This document shows positions 1 to 7,591 of a DNA stretch of 64,000 nt, one piece after another; within the stretch, counting starts at the first letter, position 1; each line of letters opens with the position of its first letter. The position numbers were made by a program, and so were the translations under genes. The notes under the pieces are model-generated. The model had not been told where the DNA came from. It ran no database searches and saw only the letters and a program-made list of their open reading frames with translations. The DNA is taken from positions 930,001 to 994,000 of the forward strand of contig NZ_CP132938.1 in assembly GCF_040358255.1 (NCBI RefSeq), given 5' to 3'. This stretch comes from Tunturibacter gelidoferens (lineage in GTDB: Bacteria; Acidobacteriota; Terriglobia; Terriglobales; Acidobacteriaceae).

Positions 1-142
1 CCTCACCACCGGCGCCGCAACCTGGACCGAACCCCTTCCGCATCCCGGAACAACGACCGTACCCTACAGCGGCGCCTCAGCCGTCTCCGGCAACTACATC
101 GTCTTCACCTCCGGCGCCCACATCCTAGTCGACCTCCCCTGA
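1..142 (+). CDS. C-terminal end of an unrecognised protein, cut by the window edge
   Basis: The frame beginning at base 2 is open for 46 codons and ends in TGA at 140-142. The visible tail is rich in Thr, Gly and Ser and ends SGAHILVDLP. The short strand-like pattern (GNYIVFTSG) would suit the last blade of a beta-propeller or another all-beta domain, but this is a guess. The gene converges on the minus-strand gene whose stop is at 187, leaving about 45 bp between them. No function can be assigned. Confidence 0.45.
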   Translation, partial: LTTGAATWTEPLPHPGTTTVPYSGASAVSGNYIVFTSGAHILVDLP

Positions 143-186
143 TCGCAACACTAATCTGGGAGCCCGCCAGCGTTATTCGCGAACGC

Positions 187-2208
187 TCAATTCGCAGTCC
201 CCATCAGTTGAATATTGTCCGGTGAACTAGCAGCATTCGTCATAATCTGCAGAATCGCACTTCGCGTCCCCGAGGCCGTAGGATCGAAGGAGATCGTGAG
301 GGTGCAGTTCGCACCGCCAGCCAGACTACTTCCGCAAGTGTTGCCTTCAATCGGGAAGTCGCCCACGTTCGCACCGGAGAACGTCTCTCCAGAGATCGTG
401 AGAGTCGCGTCGCCCGTGTTGGTCAACGTCACCGTCTGAGAGATCGAGGTCGTGCCGATATCGCGCGCCGCAAACGTAAGCGAAGAGCTCGACAACGAAA
501 CCGATCCTACCCCGCCCGAACCATAAACGGTGAAGAGGGTCGTTTGGGCGGTTACAAGATCAGTCACCAGATAATCAGCATAGTCCGACCCGGTCTTTGA
601 AGGTTTGAAACTGACGCTGATCTGACATGGAGTCTGGGTAGCGCACGTTCCCGGGTTCAAAGGAAAATCATTATTGTAACCATCATTACTGAACTGAATC
701 GATACCGGGCCGCCGCTCGGAGTCGACACCGTCATAGTCTGGGCTGCGCTCAGTACTCCCACCTCGGTACTACTAAACGTGAAAGTAATAGGCGTGATCG
801 AGGGATCGATCGCATCTCCGGTGCCAGTGAGAGGAATGGAATGAGAGACTCCAGAGCCAGTATCAGTAGCTGTGAGAGTCGCGCTCCTCAAACCCAACCC
901 AACCGGGTTAAAGGAAATATTGAAAGACTGGGACTGCGCTGGCACTAACACTAACGGACTACTAGCTAGAGTCCCAGGCAGAACAAAATCTCCGGAACCC
1001 GTAGCAAGTCGCAGATAGAGCACCGTGCTTCCAGTGTTCTGAATGGTAACCGGGACAGGAAGGCTTACCCCAACTTGAGACGATACAGGTGCCACGGGCG
1101 TAATTGAAAATGACGCACTGTCTGTAACTCCATTTCCGCTCAGCGGAATATTGCCATAGTTCGTGACCAACGTCGCAGTCCGCGCACCTAGTCCGGTTGG
1201 AGTGAACGTCACATAGGCAGTAGTTTCGTAGCTGTTGCCGAAGAACCCCACTCCAAAATCCGATGCATTAGGACCAGTTATCGAGCCGGAAAAAGGCGGT
1301 GCCGGGCCATAGTAACTACTCCCAGAAGCTACGTTGGAGGCGTTAGCCATGCTGGTTACGCCTAAAGGCATGCCCCCAAAATTGATAGGCAAGGGCGTAA
1401 AGTTCACGCTCCCGTAAGGCACATTGACTGGGAGCGTTTCCACTCCGGGGTTTCCAGTATCCGTAACCGTCAGAGTGCCTGTGTTCGTCCCCACATTATC
1501 AAAACTGATGCCAAGAGACAGAGTTTCTACTTCTATGGTGCAGATAGATTGCGCCGCCAACATCGCACCGCAGTTGTTAGTCTCTGAGCCAAGAGTAGTG
1601 CTGATAGATCCCAGCGCAATAGGCTTAGCACTATTGTTCGTAACTGTCACTGCCTGAGGTACGCCCGCAAGAGTAAATGTGAGCGAAGATGGCGAGAGCG
1701 TTACAGAACTACCGACGTGCGGCAGCCCTGTCCCGCTCAAAGCGAAAGACTGCGGCGAGTTTACTCCGTTGGTCTCAACAAGCAGGGTGGCATTCCGCAC
1801 GCCGCCCGCAGAGGGAGCAAACCCAATCCCTATCACACACGTTTGCCCGACCGGCAAGCCCGGGGGAGCAGGACAGCTCGCCTGTAGAGAGAAATCGCTG
1901 GCGTTGGCGCCAACGATCTGAACGTTAGTAAATCCCACAGCGAGCGGCCCGTTATTAATCACGGTCAACGTCTGTGTCGCCGGAAAATTCAAATAAGCAG
2001 CGGAGAACACTAAAGCCGACGCAGAATAAGACAACCCACCCGACGTTGCCGCAACCTGAACGGCAAGGCTCGCCGGCGCCGATGTCAGCGTAGGCTGGAA
2101 GGGAGACTTTCCTCCCACCAGCCCGAAGATACTCGCAGAGTTCAACGTCGGATTATTCGCAAGACTCATGCCCGCTCCAACCACATTCACCGGAGCCGTT
2201 CCCCCCCC
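187..2208 (-). CDS. Choice-of-anchor-D repeat protein, C-terminal part (third piece of a frameshifted gene)
   Basis: This piece carries about six tandem Ig-like repeats of roughly 100 residues, of the ASH/choice-of-anchor-D kind. Each has a strand pattern such as TVTLTNTGDATLTISG, then a SDF or GDF motif, a Cys pair around a short loop, and a closing ISFDPTASGTRSA-like strand. These modules are common in large surface or periplasmic proteins of Acidobacteria and are thought to act in adhesion or as spacers. The frame stays open upstream to 2283, but the true protein joins it at the G8 run (plus-strand C8, 2201-2208). Upstream of the run the family sequence continues in the neighbouring frame. 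With the pieces at 2187-2585 and 2582-2986 it forms one lipoprotein of about 930 residues. Whether the break is real or a sequencing error cannot be told here. Confidence 0.75.
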   Translation of the reverse strand, partial: GGGTAPVNVVGAGMSLANNPTLNSASIFGLVGGKSPFQPTLTSAPASLAVQVAATSGGLSYSASALVFSAAYLNFPATQTLTVINNGPLAVGFTNVQIVGANASDFSLQASCPAPPGLPVGQTCVIGIGFAPSAGGVRNATLLVETNGVNSPQSFALSGTGLPHVGSSVTLSPSSLTFTLAGVPQAVTVTNNSAKPIALGSISTTLGSETNNCGAMLAAQSICTIEVETLSLGISFDNVGTNTGTLTVTDTGNPGVETLPVNVPYGSVNFTPLPINFGGMPLGVTSMANASNVASGSSYYGPAPPFSGSITGPNASDFGVGFFGNSYETTAYVTFTPTGLGARTATLVTNYGNIPLSGNGVTDSASFSITPVAPVSSQVGVSLPVPVTIQNTGSTVLYLRLATGSGDFVLPGTLASSPLVLVPAQSQSFNISFNPVGLGLRSATLTATDTGSGVSHSIPLTGTGDAIDPSITPITFTFSSTEVGVLSAAQTMTVSTPSGGPVSIQFSNDGYNNDFPLNPGTCATQTPCQISVSFKPSKTGSDYADYLVTDLVTAQTTLFTVYGSGGVGSVSLSSSSLTFAARDIGTTSISQTVTLTNTGDATLTISGETFSGANVGDFPIEGNTCGSSLAGGANCTLTISFDPTASGTRSAILQIMTNAASSPDNIQLMGTAN

Positions 2209-2585
2209 TGTGGCGTCGCCGCCCCAAACAATATCCCACACGCCGACCCGTCCCCGGCAACCCCTCCGCTCGAGTTGGTACAACTGGCAAGCGCATCCGC
2301 CAGCGTATTAATCTGCGCCACTGGAACCGTCGTCCCAGTCGGAACGTTCAGCCCAGGCACCGTACCATTCGTCGTGTTCGCAAAGATCGCCGCCGTCGCA
2401 AAAGCACTAGCCAGAGCCGTCGCATCCGAGCTCCCCGATCCAATCGCACTGTAAGAACTCATAAACGGCGCCAGCGGCCACACCGCCGCCACCGTTGTCA
2501 GCTCATTCACAAAGATCGTCGTCGTTGATCCCAGGCTCCCGCAGTTCCCGAGCGCAGCCATCAAAGCCAACTGTGGATTCGTCAT
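2187..2585 (-). CDS. Middle piece of the frameshifted repeat lipoprotein
   Basis: This 132-codon frame begins MTNPQLALMAALGNCGSL and contains NTLADALASCTNSSGG, a segment I know from the N-terminal half of acidobacterial choice-of-anchor-D proteins, where it follows directly on a YLTAAGGNPG-like stretch. That stretch is encoded just upstream in another frame, ending at 2582. At its 3' end the frame runs through the G8 tract and stops after GGERLR, while the repeat region continues in the third frame. The ATG at 2585 is therefore probably an internal Met, not a start, and there is no Shine-Dalgarno before it. Adding one G near 2600 and one in the G8 run joins all three pieces. Confidence 0.6.
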   Translation of the reverse strand: MTNPQLALMAALGNCGSLGSTTTIFVNELTTVAAVWPLAPFMSSYSAIGSGSSDATALASAFATAAIFANTTNGTVPGLNVPTGTTVPVAQINTLADALASCTNSSGGVAGDGSACGILFGAATPQGGERLR

Positions 2586-2986
2586 GCCAGTCGGCAGTCC
2601 GGATTACCGCCCGCGGCCGTCAGGTACACCTGCGTAGAGGCCGACGGACACTGATAGTCCCCCGTCAACGTGAACTCGCCACTCGAATCGCTGGTAACAG
2701 CCTGAGTCAGCAGAGGCGTCGACGCCGAACCATCCCCCGTCGTCCCCACCGCATACAACTGAATCGTCGCACCACTCACCGGCTGATCCCCACCATAAGC
2801 GGTGCCATGCAGACGAAGCGACGCAACAGTCGCTGCCCCACTCGCAACACCAGACCTCTGCGAACATCCCGCAAGCAGCAAAGAGAGGAAACCAACTCCC
2901 GCAACGCCAACCACAAAACCGAAACGAGAACCCTTATTCGCACAGATACACGTATCCCGCCGTCTCCCCGCCACCGTTTCGCTCAT
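2582..2986 (-). CDS. N-terminal piece of the frameshifted repeat lipoprotein, with lipoprotein signal
   Basis: The start is the ATG at 2986 (MSETVAGRRR), because AGGAGAG lies seven bases upstream; earlier Met codons have no ribosome site. Residues about 20-45 form a hydrophobic signal ending in the lipobox LLLAGC, so the mature protein should be lipid-anchored. A carboxypeptidase-regulatory-like beta domain follows (GTAYGGDQPVSGATIQLYA, then a SGEFTLTGDY turn). The frame ends in GGNPDCRLA and a stop. Restoring one G in the GG of CCGGAC gives GGNPGLPTGMTNPQ, which runs straight into the next piece. Confidence 0.65.
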   Translation of the reverse strand: MSETVAGRRRDTCICANKGSRFGFVVGVAGVGFLSLLLAGCSQRSGVASGAATVASLRLHGTAYGGDQPVSGATIQLYAVGTTGDGSASTPLLTQAVTSDSSGEFTLTGDYQCPSASTQVYLTAAGGNPDCRLA

Positions 2987-3204
2987 ACAAATCTCTCCTC
3001 GCGTCCACAGGTCGCGTCTGAACAGCACAAACCAAAATTGCATCAGCGATGAATTGCAGTTGGGATGATCGCTTCGCATTCTAGCCCGCCCCACAAGGCG
3101 ACCCAATGAAAATCGAGAGATTCGCATGATACTTAAGCGGTACATCTACCGCGATCAATCCCCAGCCGCGGTGCTCATCCAAAATTGACTCATCTATAAC
3201 GATC

Positions 3205-3242
3205 GGGTGCCCCATCCTTCGCGCTTTTGCGAAGCGTGGGAT
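3205..3242. repeat. Hairpin repeat beginning GGGTGCCCCAT, copy 1
   Basis: GGGTGCCCCATCCTTCGCG is followed by a six-base loop and GCGAAGCGTGGG, forming an imperfect hairpin whose outer and inner arms pair. A second copy with the same leading GGGTGCCCCAT and compensating arm changes is at 35765-35805, so this is a dispersed structured repeat and not a local coincidence. Confidence 0.5.
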
Positions 3243-3464
3243 GTAAGATTTCGAATCGGCCAAGTGCCTAATATCTCGATCGTGAGATGTGGGGCATTCG
3301 CGCCACACGCGAACGGCTCTCGCTCAACCGACCACTATCCTGGGCAAGGCCAGCCTCTCCTACAAAACCTGTCAAGCCCCGAAACCGCAAATCACCGCGC
3401 CAATCCAGCACATTCGCATGGCGTATGAGTTACGCACCAACCGCTATAATGAATACATAGATCC

Positions 3465-3494
3465 AAAGCCTTCGACTCCATCGAGGGCTTTTTT
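3465..3494 (+). terminator. Rho-independent terminator in the 3 kb gap
   Basis: AGCCTTCGA pairs with TCGAGGGCT across the loop CTCCA with one wobble pair, and the AAA before it can pair with the following T run. A tract of six T follows. A perfect TATAAT sits only about 20 bp upstream at 3445-3450. A promoter there would make a transcript of about 40 bases that is little more than the hairpin, so either the box is fortuitous or the RNA that ends here starts further upstream. Confidence 0.7.
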
Positions 3495-3712
3495 CATGCA
3501 CACTGGGCTAAGTCGTTTGGATAGACGAATTTGCCTATAACCCTTTTAGAAAGACGAATTTACCAAAACCGAATTACGCTAAATCGCACATTCTGAATAG
3601 CTTATGAGGGATGACCCCCGGAGGGGGGGTGGGGCCGGAACAGAAGAGGAGCAACGGAACTGCAACGGCTCGAGAGAGAATCCCCTCTAGCCGTCTCAGA
3701 TTCACCGGAAAG

Positions 3713-4210
3713 CTACTCCACCACCACCAGCACATCCCCGGCCCCGACCGCATCGCCCACCGCAATTGCAATCTTCACCACTCGTCCAGCCTTGGGAGAC
3801 TTCAGCTCATTCTGCATCTTCATGGCCTCGATCACGACAACCGCCTGGCCCTCCTCCACCTCGTCGCCCACCTCAACCAGGACCCGCACCATCCGCCCCG
3901 GCATAGGAGCCTTCACCGGCCGAGGCCCATCCGTCCCGGCTCCTGCCCCCCGCCTCCCCTGCAGCGACCGCGGATCCGCAACCTCAAACCCGAACCGGCG
4001 CCGCCCAATCACTACCCCATCGCCATCCAGAACACACCGGTACTGCCGCCCATCAATCAGCAGAGACAGCACACCAGCCTGCAAAAACCTGACATCCGCC
4101 ATGATCGACCGCCCATCGACCAGACACTCCACGGCTCCGGACCCAGCGCCGATCTCCCCCGGAAGCTCAACCCGCCTCTTCTCTCCCTCAACCTCAAGCC
4201 AGACCGTCAC
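3713..4210 (-). CDS. Biotin carboxyl carrier subunit of an acyl-CoA carboxylase
   Basis: This 165-residue protein carries the biotin that the neighbouring biotin carboxylase charges with CO2. The last 75 residues are a biotinyl domain with the lysine motif EAMKMQNELKSPKAG; the first 90 resemble the BT linker domain of propionyl- or methylcrotonyl-CoA carboxylase alpha chains. The start is set at the GTG at 4210, because its GTGA overlaps the TGA of the upstream gene by four bases and GGGAGGGG lies eight bases before it; an earlier GTG at 4246 has no such site. Together with its partner it makes up the length of a fused alpha chain. No carboxyltransferase subunit is present in the window, so the acyl-CoA substrate is unknown. 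Confidence 0.88.
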   Translation of the reverse strand: MTVWLEVEGEKRRVELPGEIGAGSGAVECLVDGRSIMADVRFLQAGVLSLLIDGRQYRCVLDGDGVVIGRRRFGFEVADPRSLQGRRGAGAGTDGPRPVKAPMPGRMVRVLVEVGDEVEEGQAVVVIEAMKMQNELKSPKAGRVVKIAIAVGDAVGAGDVLVVVE

Positions 4211-5715
4211 AGACGCAACCCCTCCCGCCGCCCTGCCACCGCCCACCGGCTCTCCTCCGAGACAACCGGCGCAGCCAACGTCTCCCGCCGCGCAGACGCC
4301 GCAAACAGTGCTGCTGCCAGCGCCACAACGTCCTCAGGAACGTCCTCCAGAACCGGGGCCACCCCCTCGGCCAGCAACCTCTCCAGATACCCCGTATCAA
4401 TCCGCGCCGCGCGAAAATCTTCATCCATCAGAATCCGCCGAAACAGCCCGATATTGGTCTTGATCCCGCCAATCACATACTCGTCAAGCGCCCGCAGCAT
4501 CCGGTCGATGGCCTGCTCCCGCGTCGGCGCAAACGCCACCAGCTTCGACAGCATCGGATCGTAGTCGAGCGGCACATTCCACCCCTCATACACCGCGCAG
4601 TCCTCCCGAATCCCCGGCCCGCTCGGCTGAATCAGCCGCGTAATCAACCCCGGCGACGGAAAAAAATGATTCTCCGGATCCTCCGCATAGATCCTGCATT
4701 CAATCGCATGTCCACGCAGCCGAACATCTTCCTGCGTCAACGGCAAAGGCTCACCCATCGCCACACGAAGCTGCAGATGCACCAGATCCAGCCCAGTCAC
4801 CATCTCGGTCACAGGATGCTCCACCTGCAGCCGCGTATTCATCTCCAGGAAGTAGAAGTTCTCCGCATCATCCACCAGGAACTCGACCGTCCCGGCATTT
4901 ACATACCCAGCCGAAAGCGCCAGACGAACCGCAGCGTCGCCCATCCTCCGCCTTAGATCCTCGCTCACCACGGCGGAAGGAGCCTCTTCGATCACCTTCT
5001 GGTGCCGTCGCTGCACCGAGCACTCGCGCTCGCCCAGATACACGCAGCTCCCATGCTCGTCCGCCATCAACTGGATCTCAATATGCCGAGGCCGCTCGAT
5101 CAGCTTCTCCAGATACACCTCGCCCGACCCGAAGCTCCGCTCCGCCTCACTGCTCGCCGCCGCAAACGCCGCCGCCAGATCCTCCGCCCGAGTCACCGCC
5201 CGCATGCCCTTCCCGCCGCCTCCAGCCGCAGCCTTCAGCATCACGGGATAACCAATCCCCGTTGCCACGCGCAACGCCTCCGCCACATCCGCCAACCCGG
5301 TCACACTCCCCGGAACCCGAGGCATCCCGGCCGCATCCGCCGCCTGCCGCGCCCTCGTCTTCGACCCCAGCACCCGCATCGCGCTCGCAGGCGGCCCAAT
5401 GAACGTCACCCCCGCCGCTGCGCAGGCCTCGGCGAACTCCGCGTTCTCCGACAGGAACCCATATCCAGGATGCACTGCATCCGCCCCCATCCGCCGCGCC
5501 ACCTCCAGGATCAGATCCCCCCGCAGATAGCTCTCCGCCGCCGGTGCCGGCCCCAGCCGGTAGGCCTCATCTGCATGCAGCACATGCAGAGCCCCCCGGT
5601 CGGCATCCGAGTAAACCGCCACCGTGGCCACCCCCATCTCCCGGCACGCACGAATCACCCGCAGCGCTATCTCCCCGCGGTTCGCAATCAGCACTTTTTC
5701 TATCAACCGTCGCAA
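4207..5715 (-). CDS. accC: Biotin carboxylase subunit (acetyl/propionyl/methylcrotonyl-CoA carboxylase type)
   Basis: This ATP-grasp enzyme carboxylates the biotin of the carrier protein encoded directly downstream. Residues 5-20 read KVLIANRGEIALRVIR, the family N-terminus; the glycine-rich ATP loop AAGGGGKGM is near residue 165, and the catalytic segment EMNTRLQVEHPVTE near 290. At 502 residues it is longer than housekeeping AccC (about 450); the extra C-terminal 50 resemble the linker of fused alpha chains. The start is uncertain: a TTG at 5715 without clear Shine-Dalgarno, or a TTG at 5706. It is translationally coupled to the carrier gene by a GTGA overlap and is the last enzyme of the long run that begins at yajC. 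Confidence 0.9.
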   Translation of the reverse strand: MRRLIEKVLIANRGEIALRVIRACREMGVATVAVYSDADRGALHVLHADEAYRLGPAPAAESYLRGDLILEVARRMGADAVHPGYGFLSENAEFAEACAAAGVTFIGPPASAMRVLGSKTRARQAADAAGMPRVPGSVTGLADVAEALRVATGIGYPVMLKAAAGGGGKGMRAVTRAEDLAAAFAAASSEAERSFGSGEVYLEKLIERPRHIEIQLMADEHGSCVYLGERECSVQRRHQKVIEEAPSAVVSEDLRRRMGDAAVRLALSAGYVNAGTVEFLVDDAENFYFLEMNTRLQVEHPVTEMVTGLDLVHLQLRVAMGEPLPLTQEDVRLRGHAIECRIYAEDPENHFFPSPGLITRLIQPSGPGIREDCAVYEGWNVPLDYDPMLSKLVAFAPTREQAIDRMLRALDEYVIGGIKTNIGLFRRILMDEDFRAARIDTGYLERLLAEGVAPVLEDVPEDVVALAAALFAASARRETLAAPVVSEESRWAVAGRREGLRL

Positions 5716-5780
5716 GCGGCCATTCTATCGCAGACGACAGCCGGATTTGCGACTCGTCGGGAACGATAGCTGTAAGCAGA

Positions 5781-5806
5781 AGAGGCCTCCCGTTGGGGAG
5801 GCCTCT
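5781..5806 (-). terminator. Strong GC hairpin downstream of the TPR lipoprotein gene
   Basis: AGAGGCCTCCC and its perfect complement GGGAGGCCTCT form an 11-bp stem with a four-base loop. On the minus strand the hairpin is followed only by TCTGCTT, a poor T tract, so it may reduce rather than abolish read-through from the TPR gene into the biotin carboxylase gene. Confidence 0.5.
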
Positions 5807-5830
5807 GGTACTGCGATTGCGAGACAGCGG

Positions 5831-6652
5831 CTACTGCATCGAAACGCCACCCTGCGTTGCCTTTTCCTTCTTCAATTCATTTTCTCTACGAGCGCCCATG
5901 GCCTTCTGGATCCACGAATCGACCTGAGCCATATCAGCCTTGCGAGCCGCTTCATCACCGCACTCCAGATCCGCCTTACGACGATAGGTCAGTTGCAGGT
6001 ACTGCATGGCGTCGTCATAGGTCGGATTCAGCTCTACTGCTTTGTTCAGATACTGCAGTCCTTCGTTCACGAGATCGGTGTTAGCGGCCTGCAGCTTCTG
6101 GCAGGCACCCTTGCTCTTCTTGGGATTACCATCGCCCTGATCGGTCAGCCCATCCGCCGCAAGAATCGTGATCGCGTTCTTATATGCCAGCGTCCAATCC
6201 ACGAAACCCACCGTGTAATAAGCTTCGGGATCGTTTGGCGCAATCGCGATGACCTTTTTCTCGTACTCCTTCGCCACATCGAACTTCTTGATGTTGCGAT
6301 TGATCGAGGCGATCTGTTTCAGCGCGGTCAGATCGTTGGGGTCTTTCGCCAGAACAGCATTGAACCCATCCAGAGCCTTTTGCGCGATCGCAAGATTCTC
6401 CGGCGTATCAAGATTCGGAACCACTTGATAGGAGTACGCAGTCGCCAGATACAGCTTCGCGTCTTCATAATTGGGATCGAGCGCGATTGAATTCTGGAAG
6501 TGGTTCACAGCCTCTTCGTATCGTGCGTTCTTAAATGCCTGCACTCCCTTGGTCAGCTGATCCCGAGCCTTCAGGCGATTACACCCGGTTGCAGTGATAA
6601 GCATCAGCGCCAGCAAAGCAGCCGTAACCGGAATCCGTGCGGTGAATTTCAT
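5831..6652 (-). CDS. TPR-repeat lipoprotein
   Basis: The 273-residue product begins MKFTARIPVTAALLALM and has the lipobox TATGC near residue 24, so it should be anchored in the periplasm or outer membrane. At least four tetratricopeptide units follow: FKNARYEEAVNHFQNSIALDPNY, then units around VLAKDPNDLTALKQI, KVIAIAPNDPEAYYTVG and KAVELNPTYDDAMQYL. The start at 6652 is chosen because AAGGAG lies 12 bases before it and it gives a clean signal peptide. TPR lipoproteins usually scaffold envelope protein complexes; no partner can be named. A strong hairpin lies downstream, and a 264-bp gap upstream may hold its own promoter. Confidence 0.8.
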   Translation of the reverse strand: MKFTARIPVTAALLALMLITATGCNRLKARDQLTKGVQAFKNARYEEAVNHFQNSIALDPNYEDAKLYLATAYSYQVVPNLDTPENLAIAQKALDGFNAVLAKDPNDLTALKQIASINRNIKKFDVAKEYEKKVIAIAPNDPEAYYTVGFVDWTLAYKNAITILAADGLTDQGDGNPKKSKGACQKLQAANTDLVNEGLQYLNKAVELNPTYDDAMQYLQLTYRRKADLECGDEAARKADMAQVDSWIQKAMGARRENELKKEKATQGGVSMQ

Positions 6653-6916
6653 TGGGCGAATCATCTCCTTCAAAATGGGCGCGAGTTTCTATTCCAAAGA
6701 CCGGGAAAGACATATAACCAAGTTTCGGCGTTCGCTTGATTGTAATGGTATATGTCCTAGCGTGACTAGAGCAGCTTTCTTTCCCTTCCTCAGATGGGAA
6801 TAACGTCGGTCTTTTGTACTACAACTATGGAGCTTCTGCATAGTTCGAACTGCTCTTTCAAGATACGATGCATTCTGGCTGCGGAGCGGCCAACCAAAAA
6901 ACATAAACAAAGTGGG

Positions 6917-7591
6917 CTAAACTATACGCCCATCCTTCATCTTGACGATCCTATCCGCATACGAGGCAGCGTCAGCGTCATGTGTGATCATCAGAATCGT
7001 CTGGCCCAGGCGGCGGTTTAGATCCTTCATCAATTTCAATACAGCAGCCGAATTTTCACTGTCCAGATTGCCCGTAGGCTCGTCGGCCAGCAAAATCGCC
7101 GGTGAATTCACTAGTCCCCGTGCAATGGCCACCCTTTGTTGTTGTCCGCCAGAAAGAGCGCGAGGCTTGTGTTTCAACCTGTCGGTGATTCCAAGCAGCT
7201 TGAGAATCTCTTGAAATGCCGGGTCGAAAACCGTATCGCGGCCACCGATATACTGCACGATCCGGATATTGTCTTCCGCAGACAACGTCGGCAGCAGGTT
7301 GTACTTCTGAAACACAAATCCCACCGTAGTCTTGCGAAGTTCCGTCCGCTCGGCGTTCGTCATACCCGCCAGATCACGCGCATTGATTTGCACCGTGCCT
7401 GTGGTCATCGGCGTCAGACCGCCAAGAATGTGAAAGAGGGTCGACTTTCCCGAACCGGAGGCGCCAATAATCGCTACAAACTCACCCTTCCGGACCTCCA
7501 GATCGACGCCACGCAATGCATCCACGACGACATCTCCCACCTGGTAAGTCTTCGTCAGACCGCGCACTTCAATAATCGACGGCTCACTCAT
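6917..7591 (-). CDS. ABC transporter ATP-binding protein (MacB/LolD-like)
   Basis: This 224-residue ATPase powers the permease encoded directly upstream. It has Walker A GASGSGKST, signature LSGGQQQRVAIARGL and Walker B ILLADEPTGNLDS, the order of the MacB/LolD/FtsE branch. The ATG at 7591 overlaps the permease stop as ATGAGTGA, a typical translational coupling, so this start is preferred over the one at 7612. MacB-branch pairs work as mechanotransmitters that drive export or lipoprotein release, not as flux channels. No periplasmic adaptor gene is adjacent, so the substrate is unknown. Confidence 0.9.
   Translation of the reverse strand: MSEPSIIEVRGLTKTYQVGDVVVDALRGVDLEVRKGEFVAIIGASGSGKSTLFHILGGLTPMTTGTVQINARDLAGMTNAERTELRKTTVGFVFQKYNLLPTLSAEDNIRIVQYIGGRDTVFDPAFQEILKLLGITDRLKHKPRALSGGQQQRVAIARGLVNSPAILLADEPTGNLDSENSAAVLKLMKDLNRRLGQTILMITHDADAASYADRIVKMKDGRIV

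Larger units (their letters stand above)
2987..3712. other. Non-coding stretch of 726 bp between the repeat lipoprotein and the biotin carrier gene
   Basis: None of the short open frames here has a ribosome site or a recognisable product. The stretch holds the promoter side of the repeat lipoprotein gene, a hairpin repeat (3205-3242), a TATAAT box (3445-3450), an intrinsic terminator (3465-3494), two copies of AGACGAATTT a few tens of bases apart (about 3523 and 3552), and a purine/pyrimidine-biased patch with a run of seven G near 3620. From memory, the order CCTGTCAAGCCCC (about 3368), TATAAT, terminator, repeated short motif, G-rich patch resembles a recurrent acidobacterial intergenic element, possibly an RNA. 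Confidence 0.5.

Noticed and set aside
2201..2208. G8 run as a firm phase-variation switch
   Set aside because: Two other one-base losses nearby, one in an exbD gene, make a sequencing or assembly error the simpler explanation.
3081..3308. Short open frames in the 3 kb gap as genes
   Set aside because: No ribosome site, no recognisable product, and the area overlaps a hairpin repeat.
4207..4246. Biotin carboxylase/carrier split as a frameshift error
   Set aside because: The GTGA overlap plus strong Shine-Dalgarno explains it as a normal coupled gene pair.
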